Positions 1 through 7,870 are shown, counted from the stretch's first letter. The stretch is DNA of 17,426 nucleotides from Caldifarciminota bacterium UBA5631 (GCA_002421425.1 DIJZ01000014.1:39465-56890), one strand, 5' to 3'. Translations and numbers: made by a program. The notes: a model not told the origin generated them from the letters alone.

Positions 1-383
1 GGAAGACTGCTCCGTTTGTTGCCATAATTCTATTAATGGGCCTTCAGGCTATCCCCGAAGAACTATATTCTCAGGCAAAGGTTGATGGGACTAACTTCCT
101 GCAGAGATTCTGGAAAATAACCCTACCCCTCTTAAAGCCCTTTATCATAGTTGCTTTACTTTTTCGAACGATAGATGCTTTGAGAGTGTTTGATCTAATA
201 TATGTACTCACAAAAGGCGGTCCTGGTGGAAGTACGACTTCTATCTCTTTGTATGCGTTTAAGTACTTTGTATCAGGTGATTTTGGGTTTGGATCTGCAG
301 TTTCAACCGTTCTTTTCATAATCTCACTTATAATGGCGATTCTTTATTTGAAATTCAGTAAATACGGGGAGGTTTTAAAGTGA
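1..383 (+). CDS. Sugar ABC transporter permease, MalF type (5' truncated)
   Basis: C-terminal 126 residues of an inner-membrane permease of the MalF/UgpA type. The reading frame is already open at base 3, so the gene begins upstream of the window. It carries the cytoplasmic coupling loop that docks on the ATPase: in the first 45 visible residues the pattern is Pro-Glu-Glu-Leu-Tyr, then Ala-Lys-Val-Asp-Gly, then Ile-Thr-Leu-Pro-Leu-Leu-Lys-Pro, the classic EAA motif. Two hydrophobic segments follow, separated by a loop with Lys-Gly-Gly-Pro-Gly, typical of sugar permeases of this family. The stop shares four bases (GTGA) with the next permease, so the two are translationally coupled. Substrate cannot be read from this piece; the solute-binding protein is not in the window. 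Neighbouring trehalose genes make an alpha-glucoside such as trehalose or maltose plausible. Confidence 0.93.
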   Translation, partial: KTAPFVAIILLMGLQAIPEELYSQAKVDGTNFLQRFWKITLPLLKPFIIVALLFRTIDALRVFDLIYVLTKGGPGGSTTSISLYAFKYFVSGDFGFGSAVSTVLFIISLIMAILYLKFSKYGEVLK

Positions 384-1210
384 ACGAAGAATTCTGGAAA
401 AAAGTTCTTTTGATTTCGGGTATCACTTTTACAGCACTATTTACTTCAACCCCCTTTATTTACATGATTATCGTGAGTTTTGCCGAATCTGCGGATTTCC
501 TCGGTAGAAGAACTGGTTTTATTCTAACGGTGGAAAATTACATTGAATTGTTTAAAAATCCTAATTTGCATTTTCTGGACTATTTGCGTAACAGTGTGGT
601 AATTTCAGGGTTTAGCGCCTTTCTTACTGTTTTAATTGCGAGCGTGGCTGCATATTCAATTACGAGACTTCCTTTTCCGAGTAAGTCCGTCTTCCTGATG
701 TTTGTACTTGGATTTTCAATGTTTCCGCAGATTAGCATAGTTGGGTTTTTGTTTAATGTGATGTCAAAGCTTGGATTGATCAATACATATGTGGGATTAA
801 TTCTGCCTTATACTGCGTGGATTATGCCTCTTTCCCTCTGGATACTCGTAAGCTATTTCTCAGGTATACCGATGGAAATCGATAAGCAAGCAACAATTGA
901 CGGATGCACAGTCTGGAAAACCCTGTTCAAGGTAATGTGGCCACTTGCAAAGCCAGGAATATTCACTACTTTTATTCTGGCATTTATTTTTGCATTTAAC
1001 GAATTTATGTTTGCACTCCTTCTTACGACAGATTTCAGGGCGAGGACTGTACCTGTTGGTATTGCACTTTTTCAAGGGCTTCACGGCGAGATACCATGGG
1101 GGACAATAATGGCAGCTTCTACGGTAACGACTTTACCAATTGTGATTTTAATCATTGTTTTTCAAAAGAATATAATTCAAGGTTTAACGAGGGGAGCTGT
1201 TAAGGGATGA
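380..1210 (+). CDS. Sugar ABC transporter permease, MalG type
   Basis: Complete 276-residue inner-membrane permease, the second half of the heterodimeric channel of a carbohydrate ABC importer (CUT1 family). About six hydrophobic segments are visible (near residues 8-33, 72-95, 104-126, 137-160, 194-215 and 243-262). The EAA coupling loop lies at 166-193 (Glu-Ile-Asp-Lys-Gln-Ala, Asp-Gly, then Pro-Leu-Ala-Lys-Pro-Gly). The C terminus ends in Gly-Leu-Thr-Arg-Gly-Ala-Val-Lys-Gly, very close to the usual MalG tail. The GTG start at 380 overlaps the upstream permease stop, and its own stop overlaps the ATPase start by ATGA. Length is normal for the family. Assignment to the family is firm; the exact sugar is inferred only from context. 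Confidence 0.95.
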   Translation: MNEEFWKKVLLISGITFTALFTSTPFIYMIIVSFAESADFLGRRTGFILTVENYIELFKNPNLHFLDYLRNSVVISGFSAFLTVLIASVAAYSITRLPFPSKSVFLMFVLGFSMFPQISIVGFLFNVMSKLGLINTYVGLILPYTAWIMPLSLWILVSYFSGIPMEIDKQATIDGCTVWKTLFKVMWPLAKPGIFTTFILAFIFAFNEFMFALLLTTDFRARTVPVGIALFQGLHGEIPWGTIMAASTVTTLPIVILIIVFQKNIIQGLTRGAVKG

Positions 1211-2298
1211 CACTTAGATTAGTGAATCTTTCCAAAAAGTTTGTGTCAAAAAGTCGTGTAGTTGTTGCGGTAGATAATGTATCCTTAGAGGTTAATGATG
1301 GTGAGTTCTTCGTGCTATTGGGTCCAAGCGGGTGTGGCAAGTCAACTATTTTGAACTTAGTTGCTGGACTTGAAAAGCCTTCAGGTGGTGAGATTTTCTT
1401 TGGGGAAGAACTGGTAGCTTCTTTTGAGAAAAAGGTTTTCATCTCTCCGCGTGAGCGAAACATTGCCATGGTTTTCCAGAGCTATGCCTTATACCCACAC
1501 CTTAATGTTTATGATAACATCGCTTTTCCTTTGCGAATCAGCAAGCACAAAGAAGACTTAATAAAAGATTCTGTTAATGAGGTGGCAAAACTTTTGAACA
1601 TTGAAGATTTGCTGTTTGCTTTTCCAGCAGAACTCTCCGGTGGGCAGAGGCAAAGAGTTGCTATCGCCAGAGCGATAGTGAGGAGGCCAAGAATCTTTCT
1701 CCTGGACGAGCCCCTTTCTAATTTAGATGCGAAACTGAGAGTTTCAATGCGGTCTGATCTTAAATCCCTGCAGCGGAGACTCGGTGTAACTACTTTGTAC
1801 GTAACTCACGATCAAATTGAAGCTATGACCCTGGGTGATAGAATTGCAGTTTTGAGAGCAGGGAAAATAGAACAGATAGGAACCCCGGAGGAATTGTATG
1901 CCTCTCCATGTAACACTTTTGTGGCAACATTTATCGGAACTCCTCCTATGAACGTATTAGGAGCAGACCTTATTTTAGATAAAGGACTGTGGTTCCTGGA
2001 GTTTGGAGGTATTAGACTGGAAATACCCTCGATAAAGGTTTTTTCTTCTAACTTAAAGGCAGGGTCTAAAATTTTCTTTGGAATACGTCCGGAAAACATT
2101 AGTATTGCGAGATCTTCTGAAAAAGCGCACTTTTTGGGATCTGTGAGGAGCATTGAAAACCTCGGTAAAGAAAGACTTGTGCTGGTTGAACTCGGTTCAT
2201 TTGAAATCACTCTTACTACTAAAGAGAGCGGAATAAGGGAAGGGGAGAAGATTCAGATTTATTTGGATCCTGATAAAGTTTATCTATTCAAGGAGTAG
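1207..2298 (+). CDS. Sugar ABC transporter ATPase, MalK/UgpC type
   Basis: Complete 363-residue ATPase subunit that powers the upstream permease pair. All nucleotide-binding motifs are present: Walker A GPSGCGKST at 39-47, Q-loop Gln91, signature LSGGQ at 143-147, Walker B ending Asp167-Glu168, D-loop SNLDAK just after, and switch His201. After residue about 235 comes the C-terminal TOBE/OB-type regulatory domain typical of MalK, UgpC and MsmK, including the hallmark Gly-Thr-Pro-Pro-Met-Asn near 244-249 and a Gly-Ile-Arg-Pro-Glu-Asn-Ile stretch. In E. coli this domain binds regulators; whether that applies here is unknown. Start codon ATG overlaps the upstream stop (ATGA). It is the last gene of the transporter operon; 72 noncoding bases with a promoter follow. 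Confidence 0.95.
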   Translation: MTLRLVNLSKKFVSKSRVVVAVDNVSLEVNDGEFFVLLGPSGCGKSTILNLVAGLEKPSGGEIFFGEELVASFEKKVFISPRERNIAMVFQSYALYPHLNVYDNIAFPLRISKHKEDLIKDSVNEVAKLLNIEDLLFAFPAELSGGQRQRVAIARAIVRRPRIFLLDEPLSNLDAKLRVSMRSDLKSLQRRLGVTTLYVTHDQIEAMTLGDRIAVLRAGKIEQIGTPEELYASPCNTFVATFIGTPPMNVLGADLILDKGLWFLEFGGIRLEIPSIKVFSSNLKAGSKIFFGIRPENISIARSSEKAHFLGSVRSIENLGKERLVLVELGSFEITLTTKESGIREGEKIQIYLDPDKVYLFKE

Positions 2299-2323
2299 AG
2301 GAATTTTAGTCAAATTAGATAAT

Positions 2324-2352
2324 TTGTAATAGGGACTGAGAGAGCTTATAAT
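2324..2352 (+). promoter_or_regulatory. Candidate sigma70-type promoter for the MscS-trehalose module
   Basis: A perfect TATAAT (-10) sits at 2347-2352, and TTGTAA (four of six consensus bases for -35) at 2324-2329, separated by 17 bases. Transcription would start near 2359, giving a very short leader before the ATG at 2371. The Shine-Dalgarno-like AAGAGG is at 2358-2363. This would let the trehalose/channel genes be expressed separately from the sugar importer. The -35 match is only moderate. Confidence 0.55.
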
Positions 2353-2370
2353 ATCATAAGAGGTTAAGTT

Positions 2371-3426
2371 ATGGGTATGAAGGGTTTGACGTTTTGGCTT
2401 CTAATATTGGCAGGTGTAGGTTTACTTGGGGCTCTGTTCGATATAGTGTTATTGAGGAAACTCCTTATTCGAGCAACAAAAAGACATTTGGAAACCGAAA
2501 GAGTTGTTTATAGTTCTCTCAAATTCTGGATTTTAGCATGGACTATTTTGCTATCTGGATATTTCGCTCTTCAAATTTTGCATATAAATGCTTCGATTCT
2601 TTATGTAATAAAGAAAGTTCTTAGTGTGCTTGGGATTATGTCTGTAAGTCTTATTCTTGCTAACATCAGCGCAAAACTGGTGGATCTTGGGCTTGCCAGA
2701 GTTAGAGGATCTTTACCTGGAGTAAGTTTGATTTCAGGAACCGTCAGAGTTTTAGTTCTCCTTTTGGGAGTACTTACTGCCCTTCACCACCTTGGTATTT
2801 CCATTACCCCAATCCTCACCGGGTTAGGGGTAGGAGGAGTTGCAGTTGCTTTGGCTCTCCAAGAAACACTTACTAATGTGATTTCTGGTATTAATATCCT
2901 CCTTGCTGGAAAAATACGAGTAGGTGATTTTGTAAGGCTTGAAACTGGTGAAGAAGGCTTTGTAGAAGACATAACATGGAGGAGCACTACTATTAGGGAA
3001 CTTTCGAATAATATTATAATTGTGCCGAACACCAAATTGTCTTCCGCAATCGTGAAGAACTTTGATCTTCCTGATAAAGAACTTTTTGTAATCGTTCAGG
3101 TAAGTGTTACTTACGATAGTGACCTTGAAAAGGTTGAAAGAGTCACAATTGAAGTTGCGAAGCAGGTTCTAAGAGAGATAACAGGCGGGGTAAGCAAGTT
3201 TGAACCTTTTGTTAGATTTCACACATTTTCAGACAGTAGCATAGATTTCAGTGTTATACTGCGCGTAAAACAGTATACTGATCAATACCATGTAAAACAC
3301 GAGTTCATTAAGAAGCTACACAGAAGATATAAGGAAGAAGGGATTCAATTCCCCTATCCTCAGAGAGTCGTACATTTTGGCGGAGCCTCTTTCGATCTTC
3401 TAAAGTTTAAAGGATTCCATCAATAG
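2371..3426 (+). CDS. Small-conductance mechanosensitive channel, MscS family
   Basis: A 351-residue inner-membrane channel that opens on membrane tension to release solutes after osmotic downshift. Hydrophobic segments lie near residues 7-28, 52-70, 77-100, 120-140 and 144-178. The last matches the pore-lining TM3 of MscS: a Gly/Ala-rich run (151-163) continuing into Leu-Gln-Glu-Thr-Leu-Thr-Asn-Val-Ile-Ser-Gly. Next comes the beta domain with the family pattern Ile-Arg-Val-Gly-Asp-Phe-Val (182-188), then Trp-Arg-Ser-Thr-Thr-Ile-Arg and Ile-Val-Pro-Asn (217-220), followed by the alpha/beta vestibule. With two extra N-terminal helices it is longer than E. coli MscS (286 aa). It lies 7 bases before the trehalose synthase/phosphatase gene, which fits a role in releasing trehalose as a compatible solute (inference). 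A second in-frame ATG at 2377 is an alternative start. Confidence 0.93.
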   Translation: MGMKGLTFWLLILAGVGLLGALFDIVLLRKLLIRATKRHLETERVVYSSLKFWILAWTILLSGYFALQILHINASILYVIKKVLSVLGIMSVSLILANISAKLVDLGLARVRGSLPGVSLISGTVRVLVLLLGVLTALHHLGISITPILTGLGVGGVAVALALQETLTNVISGINILLAGKIRVGDFVRLETGEEGFVEDITWRSTTIRELSNNIIIVPNTKLSSAIVKNFDLPDKELFVIVQVSVTYDSDLEKVERVTIEVAKQVLREITGGVSKFEPFVRFHTFSDSSIDFSVILRVKQYTDQYHVKHEFIKKLHRRYKEEGIQFPYPQRVVHFGGASFDLLKFKGFHQ

Positions 3427-3433
3427 AGGTGGT

Positions 3434-5641
3434 ATGAGACTGCTTGTGGTATCTAATAGGCTTCCTTTCTCGATTAAGGAGGAAGGTGGGCATTTTACTT
3501 TAGAACCATCTCCGGGAGGCCTTGTATCTGGATTGAGTGCTTATCTTGATTCATTGAGAGGTTCAACGGTTAGGAGAAAACCATATGTATGGGTAGGATG
3601 GCCTGGTGCATATTTGAAGAAAGAATTCAGGGAAGATCTCCGAACTAAGGCACTTATGGAATATAATGCATATCCTGTTTTTGTTCAGGAAAAATTAATG
3701 GAGAGATTTTACCTCGGTTTTTGTAATAAAACCATATGGCCTCTTTTTCACTACTTTCCAACTTACGTCGTGTATGATGAAGAATTTTGGGACTCATACA
3801 GAAAGGTTAATGAACTCTTTTGTGATGCTATTATGGAAGTAGTGAGACCTGGAGATGTTATCTGGGTTCACGATTACCACTTAATGTTGTTACCGAAGAT
3901 GATACGGTCAAGGTTAGGAGATAGAAATCCCATTGGGTTCTTTCTTCACATTCCATTCCCAGCTTATGATATCTATTCAATACTCCCAAATAAATGGAGA
4001 GAGGAGATTCTCGCGGGGCTTGTCGGTGCAGACCTTATAGGATTTCACACATTTGACTATTCCCAGCATTTCCTTAAGAGTGTGTTAAGAATTCTTGGAC
4101 TTGAAAACAGTATGGGAATTCTAAATGTAGATGGTAGAGTGGTAAAAGTTGACACTTTTCCGATGGGAATAGACTTCAATAAGTATTACAAAGCTCGTTT
4201 TAGGGCGCAGGTCAAGAGGGAAATAATTAACTTAAGTGAGAGTTTTGAGAAATTTAAAGTTATTTTGTCTATCGACAGGCTTGATTATACAAAGGGGGTC
4301 GCGAATCGGTTAAAAGCATACGAAATATTTCTTGATAAATTCCCGGAATGGACAAGGAAGATTGTTCTCGTAATGGTAATAGTACCATCGAGAATCGGGG
4401 TGGAGCACTACCAGATCATGAAAAGACAAATTGATGAACTTGTTGGTAAAATAAATGGTAAGTTTGGAACTATCGATTGGCAGCCAATTATTTATCAGTA
4501 CAAGCATCTGAACTACGAACAACTCTCAGCATTGTATTATGTGAGTGATATTGCGCTCGTCACTCCCTTGAGAGATGGGATGAATCTTGTGGCTAAGGAG
4601 TATGTGGCTGCAAAAGGGGACAACGAAGGGGTTCTTATCCTAAGCGAAATGGCGGGCGCTGCGAGGGAATTGCAGGAGGCGATAATAGTTAACCCGAATA
4701 ACGCACAGGAAATAGTTGATGCAATATCCCAAGCTCTTGTAATGGACAAAATGGAAATGCGTGAGAGAATGACAAAAATGCAGCAAAGAATAAGGCGTTA
4801 TAATGTTACAAGATGGGCAGTGGATTTCGTTGAGACTCTGATCGAAATTAAAAAGGCAAGTAAAGCTTATGAATCAAAGTCTCTTACAGAACGTACAAGA
4901 AATAGGATTTACAGTGCTTATCATAAAGCAAAAGATAGGATTCTGTTCCTTGATTATGATGGCACACTGGTTCCCTTTTTTAAGAATCCGAAACTCGCGA
5001 AGCCCGACGAAGATTTGCTTGAGTTGCTCAGGAGTCTCGTAAATCAAAAGGGCACTGAAGTGGTGATTGTAAGTGGAAGGGATAAGGGCACTCTCGACTA
5101 CTGGTTTAGTAAAATTCCGGTTAGTTTGATTGCTGAACACGGCGTCTGGATTAAAAAACCGAATGAAGAGTGGACTTTGATAAAACCGTTGGATAATACC
5201 TGGAAAGGAAAAATTAGAAGCATTATGGAAATCTATTCAGACCGTTTGCCTGGCGCATTTGTTGAAGAGAAGGAGTACTCAGTATCATGGCATTACAGAG
5301 CCTCAGAGCCAGAACGTGCTGCACATTTTGCAAATGACCTTTTTACTCATCTTGTGGACTATACTTCAAACGTAGACCTGCAAGTTTTGCAAGGCAACAA
5401 GGTAATAGAGGTTAGATGTTCAGGAGTGGATAAGGGGAGTGCTTGTCTTCATTTTATTTCACAGAAAGATTATCATTTTATTATGGCAATAGGAGATGAC
5501 TGGACGGATGAGGATATGTATAAGGCACTCCCGTTAGAACGATGGACGATCAAGGTTGGGTCAGGTTCTACGTTCGCCAAATATGTACTCAAGAATTACC
5601 TTGAAGTTAGGGCTCTGTTGAGAGGTCTTCTGAACTCGTGA
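3434..5641 (+). CDS. Bifunctional trehalose-6-phosphate synthase/phosphatase (OtsA-OtsB fusion)
   Basis: A 735-residue cytoplasmic fusion enzyme. Residues 1-475 form a family-20 glycosyltransferase, which joins NDP-glucose to glucose-6-phosphate to give trehalose-6-phosphate. Residues 500-735 form a HAD phosphatase that removes the phosphate. Synthase residues known from E. coli OtsA have counterparts: Arg9, Asp147 in WVHDYH, His172 in HIPFP, Arg282 and Lys287 in DRLDYTKG, Asp381 in RDGMN, and Glu389. Phosphatase motifs are complete: DYDGT at 507-511, Ser547 in VSGR, Lys656 in GNKVIEVR, and GDDWTDED at 687-694. So neither half looks dead. GAGGTGG precedes the ATG. Fused TPS-TPP proteins are usual in eukaryotes and occur in some bacteria and Thermoproteales archaea. 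The stop overlaps the next gene by GTGA. Confidence 0.96.
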   Translation: MRLLVVSNRLPFSIKEEGGHFTLEPSPGGLVSGLSAYLDSLRGSTVRRKPYVWVGWPGAYLKKEFREDLRTKALMEYNAYPVFVQEKLMERFYLGFCNKTIWPLFHYFPTYVVYDEEFWDSYRKVNELFCDAIMEVVRPGDVIWVHDYHLMLLPKMIRSRLGDRNPIGFFLHIPFPAYDIYSILPNKWREEILAGLVGADLIGFHTFDYSQHFLKSVLRILGLENSMGILNVDGRVVKVDTFPMGIDFNKYYKARFRAQVKREIINLSESFEKFKVILSIDRLDYTKGVANRLKAYEIFLDKFPEWTRKIVLVMVIVPSRIGVEHYQIMKRQIDELVGKINGKFGTIDWQPIIYQYKHLNYEQLSALYYVSDIALVTPLRDGMNLVAKEYVAAKGDNEGVLILSEMAGAARELQEAIIVNPNNAQEIVDAISQALVMDKMEMRERMTKMQQRIRRYNVTRWAVDFVETLIEIKKASKAYESKSLTERTRNRIYSAYHKAKDRILFLDYDGTLVPFFKNPKLAKPDEDLLELLRSLVNQKGTEVVIVSGRDKGTLDYWFSKIPVSLIAEHGVWIKKPNEEWTLIKPLDNTWKGKIRSIMEIYSDRLPGAFVEEKEYSVSWHYRASEPERAAHFANDLFTHLVDYTSNVDLQVLQGNKVIEVRCSGVDKGSACLHFISQKDYHFIMAIGDDWTDEDMYKALPLERWTIKVGSGSTFAKYVLKNYLEVRALLRGLLNS

Positions 5642-6285
5642 ATCCGTTCAATTTTTATACAAAATTAGATCTGATCTATCTTACAAATAGAAGAGCTCGA
5701 AACATTATTGAACTTCTTGAAGGAATAAGAGAAGCTCCAGGTTCCGTTATTTATTATCATACTCATAGATTTCTACAGCAACATGTTTACTTGTCTCCTG
5801 AACCTCCGAATGACTTCGCATACTGGACCGCAAACACCCTTCAAGAAACCCTTCTTGCAGAGAAATTGGCTGCAATAGACATAATTGAATTTAAGACTAT
5901 TATGGAACTGAAGAATAAACTTGTAAAAACAATTGAGGAATATCTCCTGATGGAGCCGGAAATAAGGAATGCCCCTCCTGGAATGGAATTTCATTTTATG
6001 AAATCCAGGAGTTTTGTGCTTCAGACAGGCTATGTTGCAAACGATTTAAAGGAATTTTACAAAATTCTGGAAATAATTGACATTAACTCTCTGTATTTTC
6101 ATGTTTTTGAGGCACGAATGAGACTCGGAAAAATTGATAACGATTTCTCCATCTGGCTAAGATCAGTGGGTGAGGAAGAGGCCGCTGCGGTTGTATCGAG
6201 GCTTGATCCCTATACGTTTACTCTCGAGGGATTACGGGCAAGGATTTTGAATATTCTGAAGCGGAGGCTCGATGAGAAAGATTGA
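5638..6285 (+). CDS. DUF5752-like protein in the trehalose operon
   Basis: A 215-residue soluble, mainly helical protein with no signal peptide or membrane segment. I recognise it only as resembling DUF5752, recalled rather than searched; the function is unknown. Visible likely-conserved blocks are a His-Thr-His-Arg-Phe-Leu-Gln-Gln-His stretch (41-49), Pro-Pro-Asn-Asp-Phe-Ala-Tyr-Trp (57-63), Tyr-Phe-His-Val-Phe-Glu-Ala-Arg (153-160) and Asp-Phe-Ser-Ile-Trp-Leu-Arg (169-175). Clustered His, Asp and Glu residues could bind a metal or a sugar, but nothing proves that. The GTG start overlaps the stop of the synthase/phosphatase, and its 3' end overlaps the TreT gene by 14 bases, so it is made together with both trehalose enzymes. 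It could be an accessory or scaffold subunit or a regulator of them (inference). Confidence 0.8.
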   Translation: MNPFNFYTKLDLIYLTNRRARNIIELLEGIREAPGSVIYYHTHRFLQQHVYLSPEPPNDFAYWTANTLQETLLAEKLAAIDIIEFKTIMELKNKLVKTIEEYLLMEPEIRNAPPGMEFHFMKSRSFVLQTGYVANDLKEFYKILEIIDINSLYFHVFEARMRLGKIDNDFSIWLRSVGEEEAAAVVSRLDPYTFTLEGLRARILNILKRRLDEKD

Positions 6286-7498
6286 AGACTATGAGCCAAT
6301 CGTTGGCAGTTTTGTAGTCAGAGAATTGTTCGAACTGGGCAAAAGGCTCTCTGGCAAAGTAGTACAAAATATCAATTCAACCTCTGTTGGAGGTGGAGTT
6401 GCAGAAATACTTAACCGCATGGTTCCTCTTCTCAGACAGCTGGGAATTAACGCCAGGTGGGACGTTATTAAAGGCGGAGAGCAGTTTTTCAAGATCACTA
6501 AGAAATTCCATAACGCTTTGCATGGTGTGAAGGTTTCCATTGATGAATCTGAATTTGAGCATTTTCTCGAGATTAATAACGAAAATGCGAGAACTATGGA
6601 ACTTGTCGGGGATATAATATTTGTTCATGACCCTCAACCCGTAGCGCTTATAGAAAGGAAGAAAGAACTTGGAGGGCAATGGCTGTGGAGGTGTCATATT
6701 GATTTTTCAACACCACAGGAGAATGTCTGGATTTTTTTGGAGGGTTATATTGAAAAATACGATGCTGCAATCTTTTCTGCTCCTGCATTTGCGAGAGAAC
6801 TTAGAATACCGCAGATCTTGATTGCTCCGTCAATAGATCCTCTCAGCGATAAAAATAGAGAGCTAACTGAAGAAGAGGTAAACTCCGTCCTTGAAAGGTT
6901 TCAGATAGAACGTAGAAGACCCATTATCACTCAGATTTCAAGGTTTGATTACTTAAAAGATCCAGTGGGAGTTATAAAGGCGTACAGGATAGTTAAGAAG
7001 CATGTAGACTGTCAGCTTGTTCTGGCTGGCGGTCCAGCAACAGATGACCCTGAGGGCGAGGCTGTTCTAAATGAGGTTAGAGAGGCGGCCAAAGATGATC
7101 CCGATATATTTATTTTGCTTCTTCCTCCCGGAAGTGATATTGAGATTAACGCTTTGCAGAGAGCTTCAACGGTTGTTCTTCAGAAATCTTTGAAAGAAGG
7201 TTTTGGCCTGACGGTTGCCGAGGCATTGTGGAAAGAGAAACCTGTAATAGCTGGAGCTGTTGGTGGCATTCCCTTGCAGATAACGCATAAGTATTCAGGG
7301 ATACTCACCCGTACTATAGAAGGTACAGCATTCTGGATAAAACAGTTAATTCAGGAACCTGATTTTGCAAGGAGGCTTGGCAAAAATGGGAGAGAGCACA
7401 TTAGGAATAATTTTCTAATAACCAGACATTTGAAAGACTATATGTTGACTTTTTTGTCTCTTTTGGAAGGGAAAGAGTCTGATATAATGTATATATAA
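6272..7498 (+). CDS. treT: Trehalose glycosyltransferring synthase (TreT-like), GT4
   Basis: A 408-residue cytoplasmic GT-B glycosyltransferase. TreT reversibly makes trehalose from NDP-glucose and free glucose. The N-terminal third matches what I recall of archaeal TreT: Val-Asn/Ile-Asn-Ser-Thr followed by a GGGVAEIL loop (40-47), Ala-Arg-Trp-Asp-Val-Ile (61-66), Thr-Lys-Lys-Phe-His-Asn-Ala-Leu (76-83) and Val-His-Asp-Pro-Gln-Pro (118-123). The C-terminal domain has the donor-binding strand ending Ser-Arg-Phe-Asp (223-226), Lys-Asp-Pro, Leu-Ala-Gly-Gly (251-254) and the retaining-GT E-x7-E motif at Glu309 and Glu317. Length equals the family norm (about 410). GGAGG at 6263-6267 precedes the ATG, which lies inside the upstream gene. 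It provides a second trehalose route in the same operon, and in Thermoproteus a related GT partners the fused synthase/phosphatase. Confidence 0.9.
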   Translation: MRKIEDYEPIVGSFVVRELFELGKRLSGKVVQNINSTSVGGGVAEILNRMVPLLRQLGINARWDVIKGGEQFFKITKKFHNALHGVKVSIDESEFEHFLEINNENARTMELVGDIIFVHDPQPVALIERKKELGGQWLWRCHIDFSTPQENVWIFLEGYIEKYDAAIFSAPAFARELRIPQILIAPSIDPLSDKNRELTEEEVNSVLERFQIERRRPIITQISRFDYLKDPVGVIKAYRIVKKHVDCQLVLAGGPATDDPEGEAVLNEVREAAKDDPDIFILLLPPGSDIEINALQRASTVVLQKSLKEGFGLTVAEALWKEKPVIAGAVGGIPLQITHKYSGILTRTIEGTAFWIKQLIQEPDFARRLGKNGREHIRNNFLITRHLKDYMLTFLSLLEGKESDIMYI

Positions 7499-7870
7499 GT
7501 CCCGTTTTCTCCCGCAGACCTGCAATGGGAACCGGAGGGTCAAATTTTGTTTTGGGAGGAGTTTAATTTGCTTCTGTTGTTGGCGAGAATATCCACTGTA
7601 GAAGGATTTAAGCATTTTTCACTAAAGATCTTTCACTGGGTTATGGCGTAAGAGCCTCACTACAAAAATCAGGTGGTCAACCCCAAATCTTTCTGGATCG
7701 TGTATGGTCGGAAGCGTTCTGGTTCAATATATTGTTTTATTAGTGGCTTTACGCGATCAATTGACGAATAATTGTGAAGGAAGCAACTGTGATTTTTCCC
7801 GGAGGTTAACAAAACATAAGAGTTGGCAAAACTGAGTGGCAGAATTATAATTACGTTATAAGGAGGATTA
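7499..7870 (+). other. 372-base intergenic region, possibly with a decayed reading frame
   Basis: No intact gene, tRNA or clear terminator is visible between treT and the envelope operon. One frame reads a Gly-rich stretch from 7501 (including Ala-Met-Gly-Thr-Gly-Gly-Ser-Asn-Phe-Val-Leu-Gly-Gly) to a stop at 7564-7566, then reopens for 43 codons from 7612 to a stop at 7741. These fragments have a membrane-barrel flavour and might be remnants of a lost gene, but chance is not excluded. The last 50 bases hold a strong promoter and Shine-Dalgarno sequence for the next gene. Confidence 0.5.
7823..7851 (+). promoter_or_regulatory. Strong sigma70-type promoter for the envelope/glucan-binding operon
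   Basis: TTGGCA (-35, five of six consensus bases) at 7823-7828 and a perfect TATAAT (-10) at 7846-7851 are separated by the ideal 17 bases. Transcription should begin near 7858, immediately before the Shine-Dalgarno sequence AGGAGGA at 7861-7867 and the ATG at 7871, so the leader would be very short. This is the best promoter match I found in the window. Confidence 0.7.

Noticed and set aside
3434..5641. The TPS-TPP fusion as an assembly or frameshift artefact joining two genes.
   Set aside because: The frame is continuous, both domains have all key residues, and such fusions are known in other prokaryotes and eukaryotes.
7509..7558. CTCCC and GGGAG segments after treT as a terminator hairpin.
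   Set aside because: The possible pairings compete, the stems are four or five bases with long loops, and no T-run follows the stem.
7499..7648. The treT frame stays open for 50 codons past its TAA stop, suggesting readthrough or a truncated longer protein.
   Set aside because: TreT is already full length at 408 residues, and the extension has no recognisable motif, so chance is the simplest explanation.
7719..7728. A GGTTCAA sequence like a tRNA T-loop in the intergenic region.
   Set aside because: No acceptor, anticodon or D-arm pairing can be drawn around it.
2335..7836. The hexamer ACTGAG occurs in the spacer of both candidate promoters (2335-2340 and 7831-7836), suggesting a shared operator.
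   Set aside because: The distances to the -10 differ (6 versus 9 bases), there is no symmetry, and a six-base match is expected by chance.
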